From: Faucicola mancuniensis | GTDB lineage: Bacteria; Pseudomonadota; Gammaproteobacteria; Pseudomonadales; Moraxellaceae | DNA: 64,000 nt | Direction of reading: 5' to 3' | Assembly: GCF_046523945.1 (NCBI RefSeq) | Contig: NZ_CP171363.1 | Location: forward strand, 1 to 64,000 | In this document: in pieces, positions 33,858 to 43,817 of the stretch | How the letters are laid out: every line of letters begins with the position of its first letter | Position numbering within the stretch: position 1 is the stretch's first letter | Position numbers and translations under genes: made by a program | Notes under the pieces: generated by a model | What the model was told of the DNA's origin: nothing | The model's database searches: none | The model's input: the letters and a program-made list of their open reading frames with translations, nothing else

Positions 33858-34378
33858 TATGCTTTTATCTGCAAACTCTTTTGAATGATTAATTATAAAG
33901 TGCCTAAAATCGCTAACATCAAGAGCATTATGACTTCTATAGCTGTCAGTATAAACAATGCTGTCAGGCTTGATTTTACTTGTGATAATGGGCATTAACG
34001 TGGTTTGTTTAGTGTCTTTGACAACTACGGTATAAACTTTACCATTACGTTTTAAAAGACCAAAGACAGCAGTCTTTCCACTTGCACCACGACCACGCTT
34101 ACCTTTACGAATACCACCGAAATAGCTTTCATCAAGCTCTATTTTACCGTCAAAGGTTTAGTGAGCTTCAAGGCTAAGGTTGTATTCTATCACAAGTCTT
34201 ATTTTATGGTAAAAATAAGGCTGCTGTATTATGTTGAATTTGCAATAAATCTGAGGCTGTTCTGGCAGTAACTTCGGCAACAAAAAATTCAAGTGGTTTT
34301 TTCTGTGCTTTTTTACTTAATTTACAATGTGTTAGCTTCATATTTCTAGTATGACATGATAGCTAATCTAGTACAGCC
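33858..34378 (-). mobile_element. IS1595-family fragment
   Basis: Similar to the element at 55545-56279: ISXO2-like transposase pieces on the minus strand (SYFGGIRKGKRGRG, FGLLKRNGKVYTVVVKDTKQ, N-terminal KLTHCKLSKKAQKKPLEFF) and the right terminus TAGATTAGCTATCA ending near 34378. The 3' end of the gene and the left terminus are missing, and a stop from CAAAGGTTTAG near 34155 breaks the frame. Inactive. Confidence 0.8.
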
Positions 34379-34455
34379 CCATATTGTAACATAATGATAA
34401 TAAAATGTAATGATATAACATATCATTTATGTAAATACAACCCTGCTATTTTTAC

Positions 34456-37011
34456 TTAAAATTTGACATTAATACCTAAGCTAAAATTTCTGCCCATTTG
34501 TGGAATATAGGGCAAAAATGTTTCGTGAGCGTACACTTTTTCATCAAGCAGATTATTGGCTTTAAAGAAAATCGAATAATCGGCATTGCCTAAAAAGTTT
34601 TTGTAGTCAATCCCCATGTTTAACAGGTTATTGCCTTTGGTAATCCCTTCAAATTTGGATACCCTTTCTTGGTCAAAAGTATGCACAAACTCAAGACTTC
34701 CCGACCATTTTTCATCAAAATCGGCTTGCACTTTTGCACCAAGTCGCATTGGTGGTAGGCGTGGCGTGTAGCGGTCTTCTTGTTTGCCGTAGGTTTTCAC
34801 TTCTGGGTCAAACCAGCCCGCAGGTTTATAATCCACCACAATATCAGGCATATCATGCAATCGCCCTTTGACATAGTCGCCAAAAATAGAGGCATAATAA
34901 ATCGGTGAAAATTGGTAGCCGATACTGACTTCCGCACCATAAAATTTGGCAGGGCTTTGGTCGTAACGGTTAATCCGTAGCTGGCGAACGTGCTGAATGC
35001 GTGCCGTGCCGAGATATTCGTTAATCGATTGTAGGTAAATATAGTTGTCAAAATCGTACAAATAGCCCGAAACTTTGTAGTCTAATTTATCACCTTGATA
35101 AGCCAATGTTAATTCATAATTGTTGGATTTTTCCTTTTGCAAATGCCGATTGCCAATTTCAAAAGAATTGGTCGCTAAGTGCATACCGTGTGTGTAAAGC
35201 TCTTGCGAATTGGGCAAACGTTCTTGATGAGACACATTTAACGATAAAGTATAGTCAGGCAAAAACTGATAATTCAATCCCAATGCGTAAGAATGGGCAG
35301 TTTTTTCATTCGGTTTCGTCGCATCTAGGGCGTAAGTAATGGCGTTTTCTAGTTTTTCACCTTTGAGCCAGCTACTTTGACGCATTCTGTTTTCGATATA
35401 ATCTTTGTCAAAATCCATTGCCACTTTTTGTTTTTCTAAACGTGTGCCAAGTTCCACCGATAGTTTGTCAAAATCATATTTACCCATCGCAAAAATGCTT
35501 TGGTTGGTTAAATCATTTTTTGTCAAAACTTGTTGATTTCGCCATTGAGTAACAGGAGATTCAGCACTATTATCCTGCTGTAAATATTGCAATCCCCACA
35601 ACATTTTTAAACGCTCTGTCGGCTCGTGGGTCAATTCCAAACGGGCAACTTTGCCTTTATTTTTAAAAGATGTGCTGACAATATTGCCTTCTTTTTCATC
35701 ATGTTGATAATCGACATAGCCGACATTACCACGCACTTTACTAATCCATGATGTTGGGTTTTGCCATTCGCCACGCAAATCATAACGTTTGGTCACCAAG
35801 TCAATAAAAGGCGGTGCATGGTCGTGTTTATCTTGAATACCATGACTTTCACTATTACCGTGAGCGTGTTCACAATCTGGACGTGGGTTGATATAATTAA
35901 CATCGGATTCATCAATCAGTTGCGGATATTTTTGCAAATACGGACGATAGCGAAAACTGTCAAAAATCGAAATAACCGAACAACCTTCGTACAAATGATT
36001 ATGAGCTGGCAATCCATATTTGTCCTTGCGTTCGCTTACCGCCACGCCAATGTAGCCTTTATCACCTACCCATGATAAACCCACGCTACCTGCTTTGGAT
36101 TTTGCCCAACTCTCTGGCAAATAGTCAAAATTATAAGTTTTTGCTGCCGCCAAATCTTTATCCAAACTAGCCTTTTGTTTGAGATAACCAGCTTCATCAG
36201 TGATAAAATATGTGCGTTCAGAAAAAGGCAATCTAACACCCTTTTGAATCGCTTGCCATTCTTTTTCCAATGCTTGCAAAAGCTCTGGGGCTTTGACATA
36301 ATTGTCAAGTTCGTCCCCTGTGTCAAAATCCATATAACCGTAATTGGGTGTTTGATAATTATTGGCATCTTTATGCAGACCTTCTGCATGGAACACCATA
36401 TGTTTGCCCAACTGTGCGGTTAATGAACCCGTTTCCAACTTTTCATCGTTGCCTGTGTTATAGCGGATACCCACTTCACTTTCAATCGGTTTTTTTGGTA
36501 ATTGGCTAGGGATTTTATTATCAATGACGTTTACCGCCCCTGCCGAATTGCCCGATTTATACAGCAATGTACTCACGCCACGTACCATTTCAATCTGTTT
36601 AGCAAGCGTGGTATCCACCATTACCGCATGGTCAGGCGACAAATGAGCCATGTCAATCACATCAGCATTATTTTGTAAAATGGTAATGCGTTTGCCTTCC
36701 TGCCCACGAATAATCGGGCTTGACGCACCACCACCAAACTGATTGGAATGAATGCCCAACTCACCGTCCAACGCATCACCCAATGTGGTGGCACGGGTTT
36801 TTAGCGTATCTTTTTTGATAAGCAAATCACTGCCCTTTTGTTTGCTATCCAACAATGATGTGTTCATTTTGGTAGCAGAGCCCTGAATCACTATCGTATC
36901 AAGCACGGTCTCTGGTACTGGCGATAACACGCTGGCATCATCAGCAAAAACGGACATGGTATAACTAGAAAATACAGCTAAAACTGCCAAATGAAGTGAA
37001 TTTTTTAGCAT
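34456..37011 (-). CDS. znuD: TonB-dependent zinc receptor, ZnuD-like
   Basis: Outer-membrane receptor for zinc uptake (851 aa from ATG 37011; a TTG at 37059 in the operator is not credible). A signal peptide (MLKNSLHLAVLAVF to SVFA) is followed by a TonB box (DTIVIQG), the plug domain (TTLGDALDGELGIHSNQFGG, SSPIIRGQEGKRI) and a 22-stranded barrel ending in GRNFSLGINVKF with a C-terminal Phe. An extracellular loop rich in His and acidic residues (CEHAHGNSESHGIQDKHDH) and a nearby Cys pair match the zinc-binding loop of Neisseria ZnuD. The frame is complete, unlike most genes around it. A perfect Zur-type palindrome sits 56 bp upstream of the start. It stands alone between IS remnants. Metal specificity is inferred from the loop and the operator. 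Confidence 0.87.
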   Translation of the reverse strand: MLKNSLHLAVLAVFSSYTMSVFADDASVLSPVPETVLDTIVIQGSATKMNTSLLDSKQKGSDLLIKKDTLKTRATTLGDALDGELGIHSNQFGGGASSPIIRGQEGKRITILQNNADVIDMAHLSPDHAVMVDTTLAKQIEMVRGVSTLLYKSGNSAGAVNVIDNKIPSQLPKKPIESEVGIRYNTGNDEKLETGSLTAQLGKHMVFHAEGLHKDANNYQTPNYGYMDFDTGDELDNYVKAPELLQALEKEWQAIQKGVRLPFSERTYFITDEAGYLKQKASLDKDLAAAKTYNFDYLPESWAKSKAGSVGLSWVGDKGYIGVAVSERKDKYGLPAHNHLYEGCSVISIFDSFRYRPYLQKYPQLIDESDVNYINPRPDCEHAHGNSESHGIQDKHDHAPPFIDLVTKRYDLRGEWQNPTSWISKVRGNVGYVDYQHDEKEGNIVSTSFKNKGKVARLELTHEPTERLKMLWGLQYLQQDNSAESPVTQWRNQQVLTKNDLTNQSIFAMGKYDFDKLSVELGTRLEKQKVAMDFDKDYIENRMRQSSWLKGEKLENAITYALDATKPNEKTAHSYALGLNYQFLPDYTLSLNVSHQERLPNSQELYTHGMHLATNSFEIGNRHLQKEKSNNYELTLAYQGDKLDYKVSGYLYDFDNYIYLQSINEYLGTARIQHVRQLRINRYDQSPAKFYGAEVSIGYQFSPIYYASIFGDYVKGRLHDMPDIVVDYKPAGWFDPEVKTYGKQEDRYTPRLPPMRLGAKVQADFDEKWSGSLEFVHTFDQERVSKFEGITKGNNLLNMGIDYKNFLGNADYSIFFKANNLLDEKVYAHETFLPYIPQMGRNFSLGINVKF

Positions 37012-37043
37012 AAAACAACCCAATTTTAACAAAAAAAGAAATA

Positions 37044-37079
37044 TTATAACATAATACAAGTATTATGTTATAATATAAC
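37044..37079 (-). promoter_or_regulatory. Zur-type operator upstream of znuD
   Basis: GTTATAATATAAC at 37067-37079 is a perfect 6-1-6 palindrome and equals the core of the gammaproteobacterial Zur box. A second perfect palindrome overlaps it: TTATAACATAATAC at 37044-37057 and its complement at 37060-37073. Together they suggest two Zur dimers binding over the znuD promoter and repressing it when zinc is sufficient. Binding is inferred. Confidence 0.8.
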
Positions 37080-37146
37080 GTTTATTTTTTCAGATAATAA
37101 AACCAATCCATCATTTTAAAAAATCAAATAAAATGATGAAAAACTT

Positions 37147-37189
37147 CTCTGCACACGATAAAAATTACTTAAAACAAAGTTGATTTTGG
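37147..37189. mobile_element. IS4-family terminus remnant
   Basis: TCTCTGCACACGATAAAAAT followed by AAAACAAAGTTGATTTT matches the end of the IS4-family elements at 44223, 46292 and 52898. Only about 40 bp remain. Confidence 0.6.
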
Positions 37190-37191
37190 TA

Positions 37192-37953
37192 GTGTTCAAA
37201 AAACTGTGTCAATTCTGTAAACTAACAAAAAAACAGGAAAGACACCATGCAAAACTTTGACTTTAACAAAGCCCTAAAAGCCATCCAATCAGGCAAACCC
37301 ATCACAGGCAGTGATGGGGTACTTGCCCCGCTCATCAAACAACTCACTGAAGCTGCCTTAATGGCATGAGCTATGGAGCAATCACGACCACTTGATAGTG
37401 TTTATCCCTTTGTTTGGCTCGATGCTATTCACTACAAGGTCAAAGACGAAGGACGCTATGTCAATAAAGCGGTTTACACGCTTCTAGCACTTAATACCGA
37501 AGGTAAAAAAGAACTCATCGGTCTATACTGCTTTGAGAGTGAAGGAGCAAACTACTGGCTATCGGTACTCACTGATTTACACAATCGTGGCGTACAAGAT
37601 ATTCTCATTGCTTGCGTTGATGGCTTAAAAGGCTTTCCTGAGGCGATACAGGCTGTCTTTCCTAATACAGAGGTGCAATTGTGTGTGATTCATCAAATTC
37701 GCAATAGTCTGCGTTATGTGGCAAGTCGTGACCAAAAAGCCTTTATGCGTGATTTAAAGCCTGTGTATAAGGCGGTAAACGAAACAAGCTTGCTAAAATT
37801 ACTGTATGTTGGTATGCTAAATGCGTCAGAGAAATGGACGATGCCAATTAATAATTGGGGTCAATCAATGATGCAGTTGTCTATCCATTTCTCTGGTCGT
37901 TTAGATGCTGTGATGAAACTATAATTTAACGGATACAGGGTTTTGAATGCTCT
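37192..37953 (+). mobile_element. Internally deleted IS256-family element
   Basis: Left terminus GTGTTCAAAAAACTGTGTCA at 37192 and right terminus near 37930-37953. The transposase starts at 37246 (MQNFDFNKALKAIQSGKPIT) but is broken after about 36 codons. The frame at 37373-37924 carries the first part of the mutator-type catalytic domain (FVWLDAIHYKVKDEGRYVNK with the first D, CVDGLKGFPEAIQAVFPN with the second D), then jumps from LKPVYKAVN to ETSLLKLLYVGML. The deleted stretch is present in the fragment at 54863-55290. Inactive. Confidence 0.85.
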
Positions 37954-38792
37954 CCATTAGCAATCAAGTCACTGCGTGTAGATAATTCTCTTTCTTTTAA
38001 AAATTTATGAATTTCATCAGGTATTTCTTCATCTTCTAAAAATTCATAAAAGGTTAAGACAACTTCTTCAGGCATATACTGTTTCTCACGCAATAAACAC
38101 ATCGTCTTTAACCAATAAACAGCATCATCAGGACGACCTTTCATGTAAACGTGTTTAAGTTCTTTGCCCAATACTTGCATGCAGGTTTTATTTAACTTTT
38201 CTTTATCAAATTCACCATATGCAAAATGGCGTAAGATAGCATACATCAAAGTCACCAAACCTGTTTTTGATGTGAGTTTGACTGGTTTATTGCCTTTAAA
38301 ATGCTCATAAACTGCTATGCCTTGTTGGTATTCTTTGGCAAATAAACAGCGTTGTAAATAGGTATAAAATAATTGGCGATCCAATCCCTTACAGACTGAA
38401 TAATCGATTGGATTTCGTTGTTCAAAAAACCATAGATTGGTTTGAGCCAAACATTCTTTCCAAATGTCTATATTATCCTGACCTGTATATAACCATATTG
38501 CTCCTGCATAAGCTTCATATATCAAACAAACATGACTAGGTCGCCAACTAACTTCAATTTTTAGTTCAATTGCTTTTTCACACAGCCTAATAATTCTAGG
38601 TAAAAACTGCTCAAATAGAGACTTTTCACCAAGCATATAACTATAATAGCAATTGCGTAAACTTCCACTGGCAATACCACCATGCATTACATTGATTGCT
38701 GACTCATCTCTGGAAGACTCGTGATAATAGAAAAATCCACCTTTCCCAGAATTTTTAACATCTTTTAAAAGGCTTTCTTTAATTGTTTCCAT
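37926..38792 (-). CDS. Large alpha-helical protein, probable immunity to the 38801 toxin
   Basis: A 288-aa soluble, mainly helical protein starting METIKESLLKDVKNSGKGGF (RBS AGGTGA). It begins 8 bp after the stop of the orphan toxin at 38801, the usual position of an immunity gene. Segments such as SWRPSHVCLIYEAYAGAIWL and the repeated Tyr/Phe-Leu-rich helices suggest an ARM/TPR-like or Imm49-like fold, which I cannot confirm. The last residues (about SKPCIR) are encoded by the inverted terminus of the adjacent IS256 element, so the natural C-terminus has probably been replaced. It is longer than most immunity proteins. Confidence 0.6.
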   Translation of the reverse strand: METIKESLLKDVKNSGKGGFFYYHESSRDESAINVMHGGIASGSLRNCYYSYMLGEKSLFEQFLPRIIRLCEKAIELKIEVSWRPSHVCLIYEAYAGAIWLYTGQDNIDIWKECLAQTNLWFFEQRNPIDYSVCKGLDRQLFYTYLQRCLFAKEYQQGIAVYEHFKGNKPVKLTSKTGLVTLMYAILRHFAYGEFDKEKLNKTCMQVLGKELKHVYMKGRPDDAVYWLKTMCLLREKQYMPEEVVLTFYEFLEDEEIPDEIHKFLKERELSTRSDLIANGEHSKPCIR

Positions 38793-38800
38793 ATGTCACC

Positions 38801-39599
38801 TTATTTTACTTTTTGACCATTTTCATACTTTTGTATTACCATTTTTCCATCAAGCCCACCACTACCCACTGTTCGGGTTTCAAAATTACCAGCATCAACA
38901 TCTTCTATTAATTTTGTTTTTTGTTCAGCAGGTAAATTAGAATTTTGAATAACTCTTATGGCTTCTTGTTTTGCATTTTCCCAAGCTCCACTAGAATCAC
39001 CAGATGCAGTTTTAGCGTTTATATCGAAGGTGGGAGAAATTTCTAACGTCCCATCATCACTACGGAATTTATTATCCCATAAAACTACTGTTTCAGATTT
39101 AGGGTCAATTGAGATAACATCACTGCCATGTGTTCCAGGTTTATCGCCCCATTTAAGGACTACAAAACCCTCATTAGCAACTTTGTTAGCAAGATCAATT
39201 TCATGAACAAATCCATTTATCTGAGAATTTAAAATACTGTCAGAGCTGCCTGGTTTAGCATTGATTTGCGAAGGCTTAAAATCCCATCCTACTATAGGAT
39301 CTGGAAGTGTAGGATGTAATGTCCTACTATTGTACAGTCTACTACTTCGATCTGTGATTAGATACTCAGGCGTAACCCCTTCAGCTTTTATTGCTGATTT
39401 TGGCGGATGTAATGGGTCTTTAACGAATACATGATTATCATTCTGAGCTGGTCTATTGGTAGCACGATGGATATTAGGCTCATTCTCATTAAGAATTTTA
39501 CCATCAGCATCAACTTCAAAATATTTAGCTTTACCGCCTGTTGCACTCCACTCGGGATTTTCGATGACATTAACAGTCCTACCACGGTCTTCAAAGGTA
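38801..39599 (-). CDS. Orphan toxin C-terminal domain, PD-(D/E)XK-like nuclease (no start of its own)
   Basis: An open minus-strand frame of about 265 codons with no ATG-led start that fits, ending at 38801. It opens with the linker TFEDRGRTVNVIENPEWSAT shared with 10940-11010, continues through HVFVKDPLHPPKSAIKAEGV and TDRSSRLYNSRTLHPTLPDP, and has a C-terminal core: GFVHEIDLANKVANEGFVVL, GTHGSDVISIDPK, VVLWDNKFRSDDG and AWENAKQEAIRVIQ. The E...D...D-x-K layout resembles REase-fold CdiA toxins. The end is VIQKYENGQKVK. It must be joined to an fha gene to be secreted, so it is an intact but silent cassette. The immunity candidate follows 8 bp later. The catalytic assignment is by motif only. 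Confidence 0.7.
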
Positions 39600-39690
39600 T
39601 TTTTCTTTAGACACGAAAAAGCAGTCTAAAAATACCTAACTAAATCCCTTAGCGTACTATCTTTTCCGTTCGATATGCTGAACTGTATAA
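39600..39690. other. Module junction with an inverted repeat
   Basis: TTTAGAC at 39606 and GTCTAAA at 39623 form a stem-loop just outside the orphan toxin linker. CCCTTAGCGTACTAT around 39647 resembles TCCTTAGCGTGCTAT around 43741 at the far end of the next cassette. The function is unknown; it may be the ends of a lost element. Confidence 0.35.
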
Positions 39691-40149
39691 CTAATAAAAT
39701 TCACTCTTGGGTTTTCCTGACGTACCTGTGCCTTTATGCTTTATACGTTCCAACCATAAATCTTTTGGGATTCCTAATTTCTTAGACTCATCCTCTGTTA
39801 AGTCGCTAATTCCTCTCATAATTAAATGAGACCATCTATCATCTTCTGGGATATAGGCAACATTCATATTAAAATTGCCATTATTTGTGAGAGTGGCTTG
39901 ATAATGATTCCAATCACCTTTTGCTGAATCATAAGAATCTTCAATAATTTTTTTTAAAATATTACGAGTTTCCCTCAGATTAATATTTTCAAATAATGAG
40001 CTATTTTCGTTATTTTTATCTTCAAAGTATAAACTACAGGTACTGAAATCGGAATATATAAATCCCTCAAAATAACAAGCTTTAGCTTCATGCGGAAAAA
40101 TATCTTTTAATATATTTTTAACCTCTACAAAGTCATATAAGTTTTTCAT
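39691..40149 (-). CDS. YezG/DUF600-like immunity protein for the adjacent endonuclease toxin
   Basis: A 152-aa protein starting at ATG 40149 (MKNLYDFVEVKNILKDIFPH, RBS GAGGT); the longer frame to 40272 overlaps the toxin and lacks a ribosome site. It begins 10 bp after the toxin stop at 40160. The segment GDWNHYQATLTNNGNFNMNV followed by AYIPEDDRWSH matches the W....T....G.F.....Y pattern of the YezG (DUF600) family, which gives immunity to DNA/RNA non-specific endonucleases such as Bacillus YeeF. The pairing with an NS-type nuclease therefore fits on both sides. The frame is intact. Confidence 0.72.
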   Translation of the reverse strand: MKNLYDFVEVKNILKDIFPHEAKACYFEGFIYSDFSTCSLYFEDKNNENSSLFENINLRETRNILKKIIEDSYDSAKGDWNHYQATLTNNGNFNMNVAYIPEDDRWSHLIMRGISDLTEDESKKLGIPKDLWLERIKHKGTGTSGKPKSEFY

Positions 40150-40159
40150 AATTTCAACC

Positions 40160-43100
40160 TCACTTACCAGTGGCTGTGTTTGCCAATTCAAATTCTCTTT
40201 CGACTTTTCCAATTCTCTCAGTAATAATAAACTTGTATGGTCTTTTACTATTTCCACTATAGACAGGTTCAATTTTAACTTTCACATTTCTTCCAGCTTC
40301 TAAGTTACTTCTCCAAGTATTCTCTAAATCATACCAACCTCCATTTTTGCGATTCAATACTCTATTCATTGGAACAACATTTATTTGTTCCCCCATTCCT
40401 CTAAACATAGACGCAATCAAATGTCCGCCGTCATCATCAGCAAGCCTATCAGTTCCTCCAGCTTTTTTTTGCTCGTACAGATTACGGTGAGGATCAGCCC
40501 ATTCTGTATCTAGTTTTAAATCTGCTTCAACTGAATGAACTCGTGAGTATGCATCAGTTTGATATTTGTAACCATCTGGTGTGTAGTAAGTTTGATTTGG
40601 TTGTGGTTTTTTGCCCTCGGGATTCCATGAATTCCCCTTTTCACCTGGCGTAAGCGTTTTTGAGCCATCTTCATTTAAAGTGATATCAGGTTTCTTACTA
40701 TCTATAATTTGAACTTTAGGATTTTTTACGCCTGTAATTTTTACTTCAACAAACTTTGGAGCATTCGGATTGGTAACAAGGTCTGGATTATCAATGATTG
40801 CTTTTCTTTCCATGAAGGTATTGCCTTTGGAATCAATCCCAGTTTTATAGTCTGCAAAAGTAACATTATGACCATCAATTTTTTTAGTTTCAGGGTTTTC
40901 TCCTACATCTAAGAAGCAATTTTTATTATGAACCCAGACCCCATCAAGACCGCCAATTCCTTTAACAAAGAAAGTATGGTCAGTATTAACCTCCAAGTTA
41001 TAACTGTTTAATGGCGTTTTAACAGTATACACTTCTGAAATAACTTGCCACTCACCATTTGAGCCAAGCACTTTATAACCTTTCTTCAAATCACCTGCAT
41101 TAATCCAATAAGCATTTTTAATATCACCATGATATTCTTTGCCAATAGATGGTTTTGCAGGATTGATATCATTTCCATAACTTGAAAAGTACGGATGTAA
41201 GCTATCTGATACAATCTGCTGACTATGTCCATGACTATCAGTGATAGTAACGTAAGTCGTATCAGGGTCAATACTGTTCATGGTATGAAGAACTTTTTGA
41301 TATCCCATGAGTCCAGTTTTTTCATTTTTTGACCAAACCATATCACCAATTTGAATTTCATTAATCGACTTATAGCCGTTAATGGTACGGACTTCCATAT
41401 CACCACGGAAGGAGCAGTTTGTTTCTCTTGTCAGATTATTATGATTAGTAGATACTTCCTGCTGTGAAACTCTATTATTTTCTTCAGCTTTTTTCTTCTG
41501 AGCAGCTATCTCAGCAGCTTTTTTTTCAGCTTCCGCCTTAGCTTTATCCGCTGCTTCCTTAGTAATTTGATTGCCAACAATTTTACCAGTTGAACCTATT
41601 ACCTTAGCCGCACCAGTAGCAGTTGTAATTACCTCTGCAGCTTGAATACCTAGTAACGCTTTTTGTCCCCCAGAAACATCTTGACCATAAATTTTATTTA
41701 GATTACCTTGTGATAAAGATGCTAGACCTTGACCAAAAGCATTGCTTTTATCTTTTACTGTGTCAACTGTAGAATCTTTTGCATCATTGGCACATTTACT
41801 AATATTCCCTGCACATTCTTTCGCTGAATTCCACAAGCCTTTTGCAGTATCTGAAGCCACAGTTCCAGCATCCTTTGCAATCTGCGATGCAGAATGACTT
41901 TGCCAGTATTTTTTTACGTCACTTGCTGTATTATTAGCTACTTGATTTAGTCCTTGAATTATATTGGAATTTTGCTTAGAAATCAAATTTCTATTGTTAA
42001 AGGCTTGGTCAGTGTCTAGAGCGTATTCTTCTGGTCTTATAAAATCGCTATTTACTGCTGTGAAAAATTTTTGTTTCCCACCTAACTCATTTGTGAAATA
42101 ACCATTAGAACTTGCCAAAAAGTTGGCAACAGTGTCTGTACCTTTAGGAAGAGCTAACATCCATAGCAGATCAGTTTGCCGAGCTGCTTCTTGTGCCAAA
42201 CGTTTTTCAGCTTCTACATCTGAAATACCCATTTTTAATGCGAAATCATGAGTATTCTTAGTTATCCATGCTCTTTCAGAAGGATGTAATTGTCTATTAT
42301 TCGCATCCATGTTAACCGCAGTTGCTATACTATTAGTACCAAGACCAGCCGAATTACTGACCCCAGCAATAGTTGCACTCGACAATCCACTTGCTAGACC
42401 TTGAGCCACCGTTGGATTCATACCTTGCTCAATTAGTTTTTCTGTAAATTTACTTTCCAACTCATTAATTTTAGGAGCGGCAGCAGCCACTCCGCCACTA
42501 AAGGCAGCACCTTGCAAAGAACCAGAACCCAAAGCCCCAGCAGCTGTATGAGCCATCACACGATAAGCACCGCCTTCTTTCCAATTATTATAATCTTGCT
42601 CATGTGCTTGCTTGAACGCTTCAACTTTTTGTAGATCCTCTAAAATTAACTGTCGTTGTACAGGGTCAGTAGTAGAGTTAAGTTTATCATTTAACTGCCC
42701 TTCAACCATTTGAGCATATTCATAGCGTTTGGTTTTTTCTTTAGCATAATCCCCAATTACTTTCGGAATTTCCTTACCATACTCTTGAGTAATCTGCACC
42801 TGAGCACCAATCTCAGCATTGACCTTGTCTTTATCAAAGTTATTCGCTAACGACTTATTCAAAGTTTCGACATTAGCGATCGTCACCTCTGACTTACCAG
42901 CAACCCCAGTCACCGCACCATACGTCGTACTGGCTTGGCTGTCACCATCTTTACCATAACCTACACCACTGACTTTGGGTTTTTGACCTGTTTCAGCCGA
43001 CAAACCAGCATTAATCCCATCCGCCTTATACTGGCTATGGTTCTCAATATCACTAACTTCCAACCCACCCCTAAACTGGGTTTTATTAGCCTCAGGCGTT

Positions 43101-43728
43101 GCCGTCGTAAAGTACGCCCCTTTAAACGTACTCTTACCCTCTACCACCACATCGGATGATTGATACTGTAAGCCTGTCTGCTCAGTCACCGCTGCATAAT
43201 CGGCGTTTGCTCGAGTACGACCGCCATTGACAGATAAACTCCTCCCTGCTCCTTGTTTGACTAAATCAATATCTGCACTAAACCCAGCATTGGTCTGTTT
43301 ACCATCATATGTAGCGGTATCCTGACGGCTGGTGGCTTTAATTGCCCCACCAATATGACCCGTCATACGGTTGCCTTTTTCCACTGCCCCATCTACGACA
43401 TAGTCACCACCCACGTTTTGGTAAGTGGTACCTGCCACATTGATATGGCTGTTGGCGTTTCACCATTACCATAACCTTTTGCCATATTGGCATTGGCACT
43501 AATCCCTGCACTGCCTTTGGTGTCAATATATACCCCAATGCCATAACTGCTTGATTTATTGGTACTACGGTCATACCCAGTGCCTGTGGCGACTTGTTCT
43601 ATTACATCGCCTTCTACGTTGTTGTAGCGGTCACCTTTAAGATTTAAGTCACTGCCTGTCAATACAACATCGCTGTCTTCGCTTTTGCCTTGGATATTCA
43701 ATACAAGGTTATTGGCATTGATTTGTGA
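40160..43728 (-). pseudogene. FHA C-terminal cassette: HINT pretoxin and DNA/RNA non-specific endonuclease (5' truncated)
   Basis: The minus-strand frame from 43438 to 40160 (1092 aa) carries FHA repeats to about 42850, a pretoxin region with GGAYRVMAHTAAGALGSGSL and PSERAWITKNTHDFALK, and an Ala/Lys-rich coiled stretch (KEAADKAKAEAEKKAAEIAA). A HINT domain follows (NCSFRGDMEVRTING near 41420 to DGVWVHNKNC near 40910). The last is a nuclease domain with TYYTPDGYKYQTDAYSR, the catalytic-type motif DDDGGHLIASMF and INVVPMNRVLN, as in Endonuclea_NS_2 toxins. HINT is thought to cleave itself to release the toxin. The upstream piece 43728-43455 (NIQGKSEDSDVVLTGSDLNL) is in another frame because about 12 bases are missing near 43455. 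There is no ESPR or TPS domain, so this is a silent but otherwise intact cassette. Confidence 0.85.
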
Positions 43729-43817
43729 AATTCAATACTCGATAAAATTCCTTAGCGTGCTATATGGTCCGAATTCTGTGCTGACCCCTTATTGTATATT
43801 ATGATTCGAGTTTTATA
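43729..43817. other. Short junction region without a gene
   Basis: The FHA homology stops at about 43728. The following 90 bp hold no frame and no recognised repeat, apart from the TCCTTAGCGTGCTAT word that resembles one at 39647. Confidence 0.35.

Noticed and set aside
34456..37059. TTG start of znuD at 37059
   Set aside because: It would place translation initiation inside the Zur operator and ahead of the signal peptide; ATG 37011 opens directly into the signal sequence.
40160..40272. Start of the YezG-like gene at 40272
   Set aside because: The extra 41 residues overlap the nuclease coding end and lack a ribosome site; ATG 40149 has GAGGT and fits the family start.
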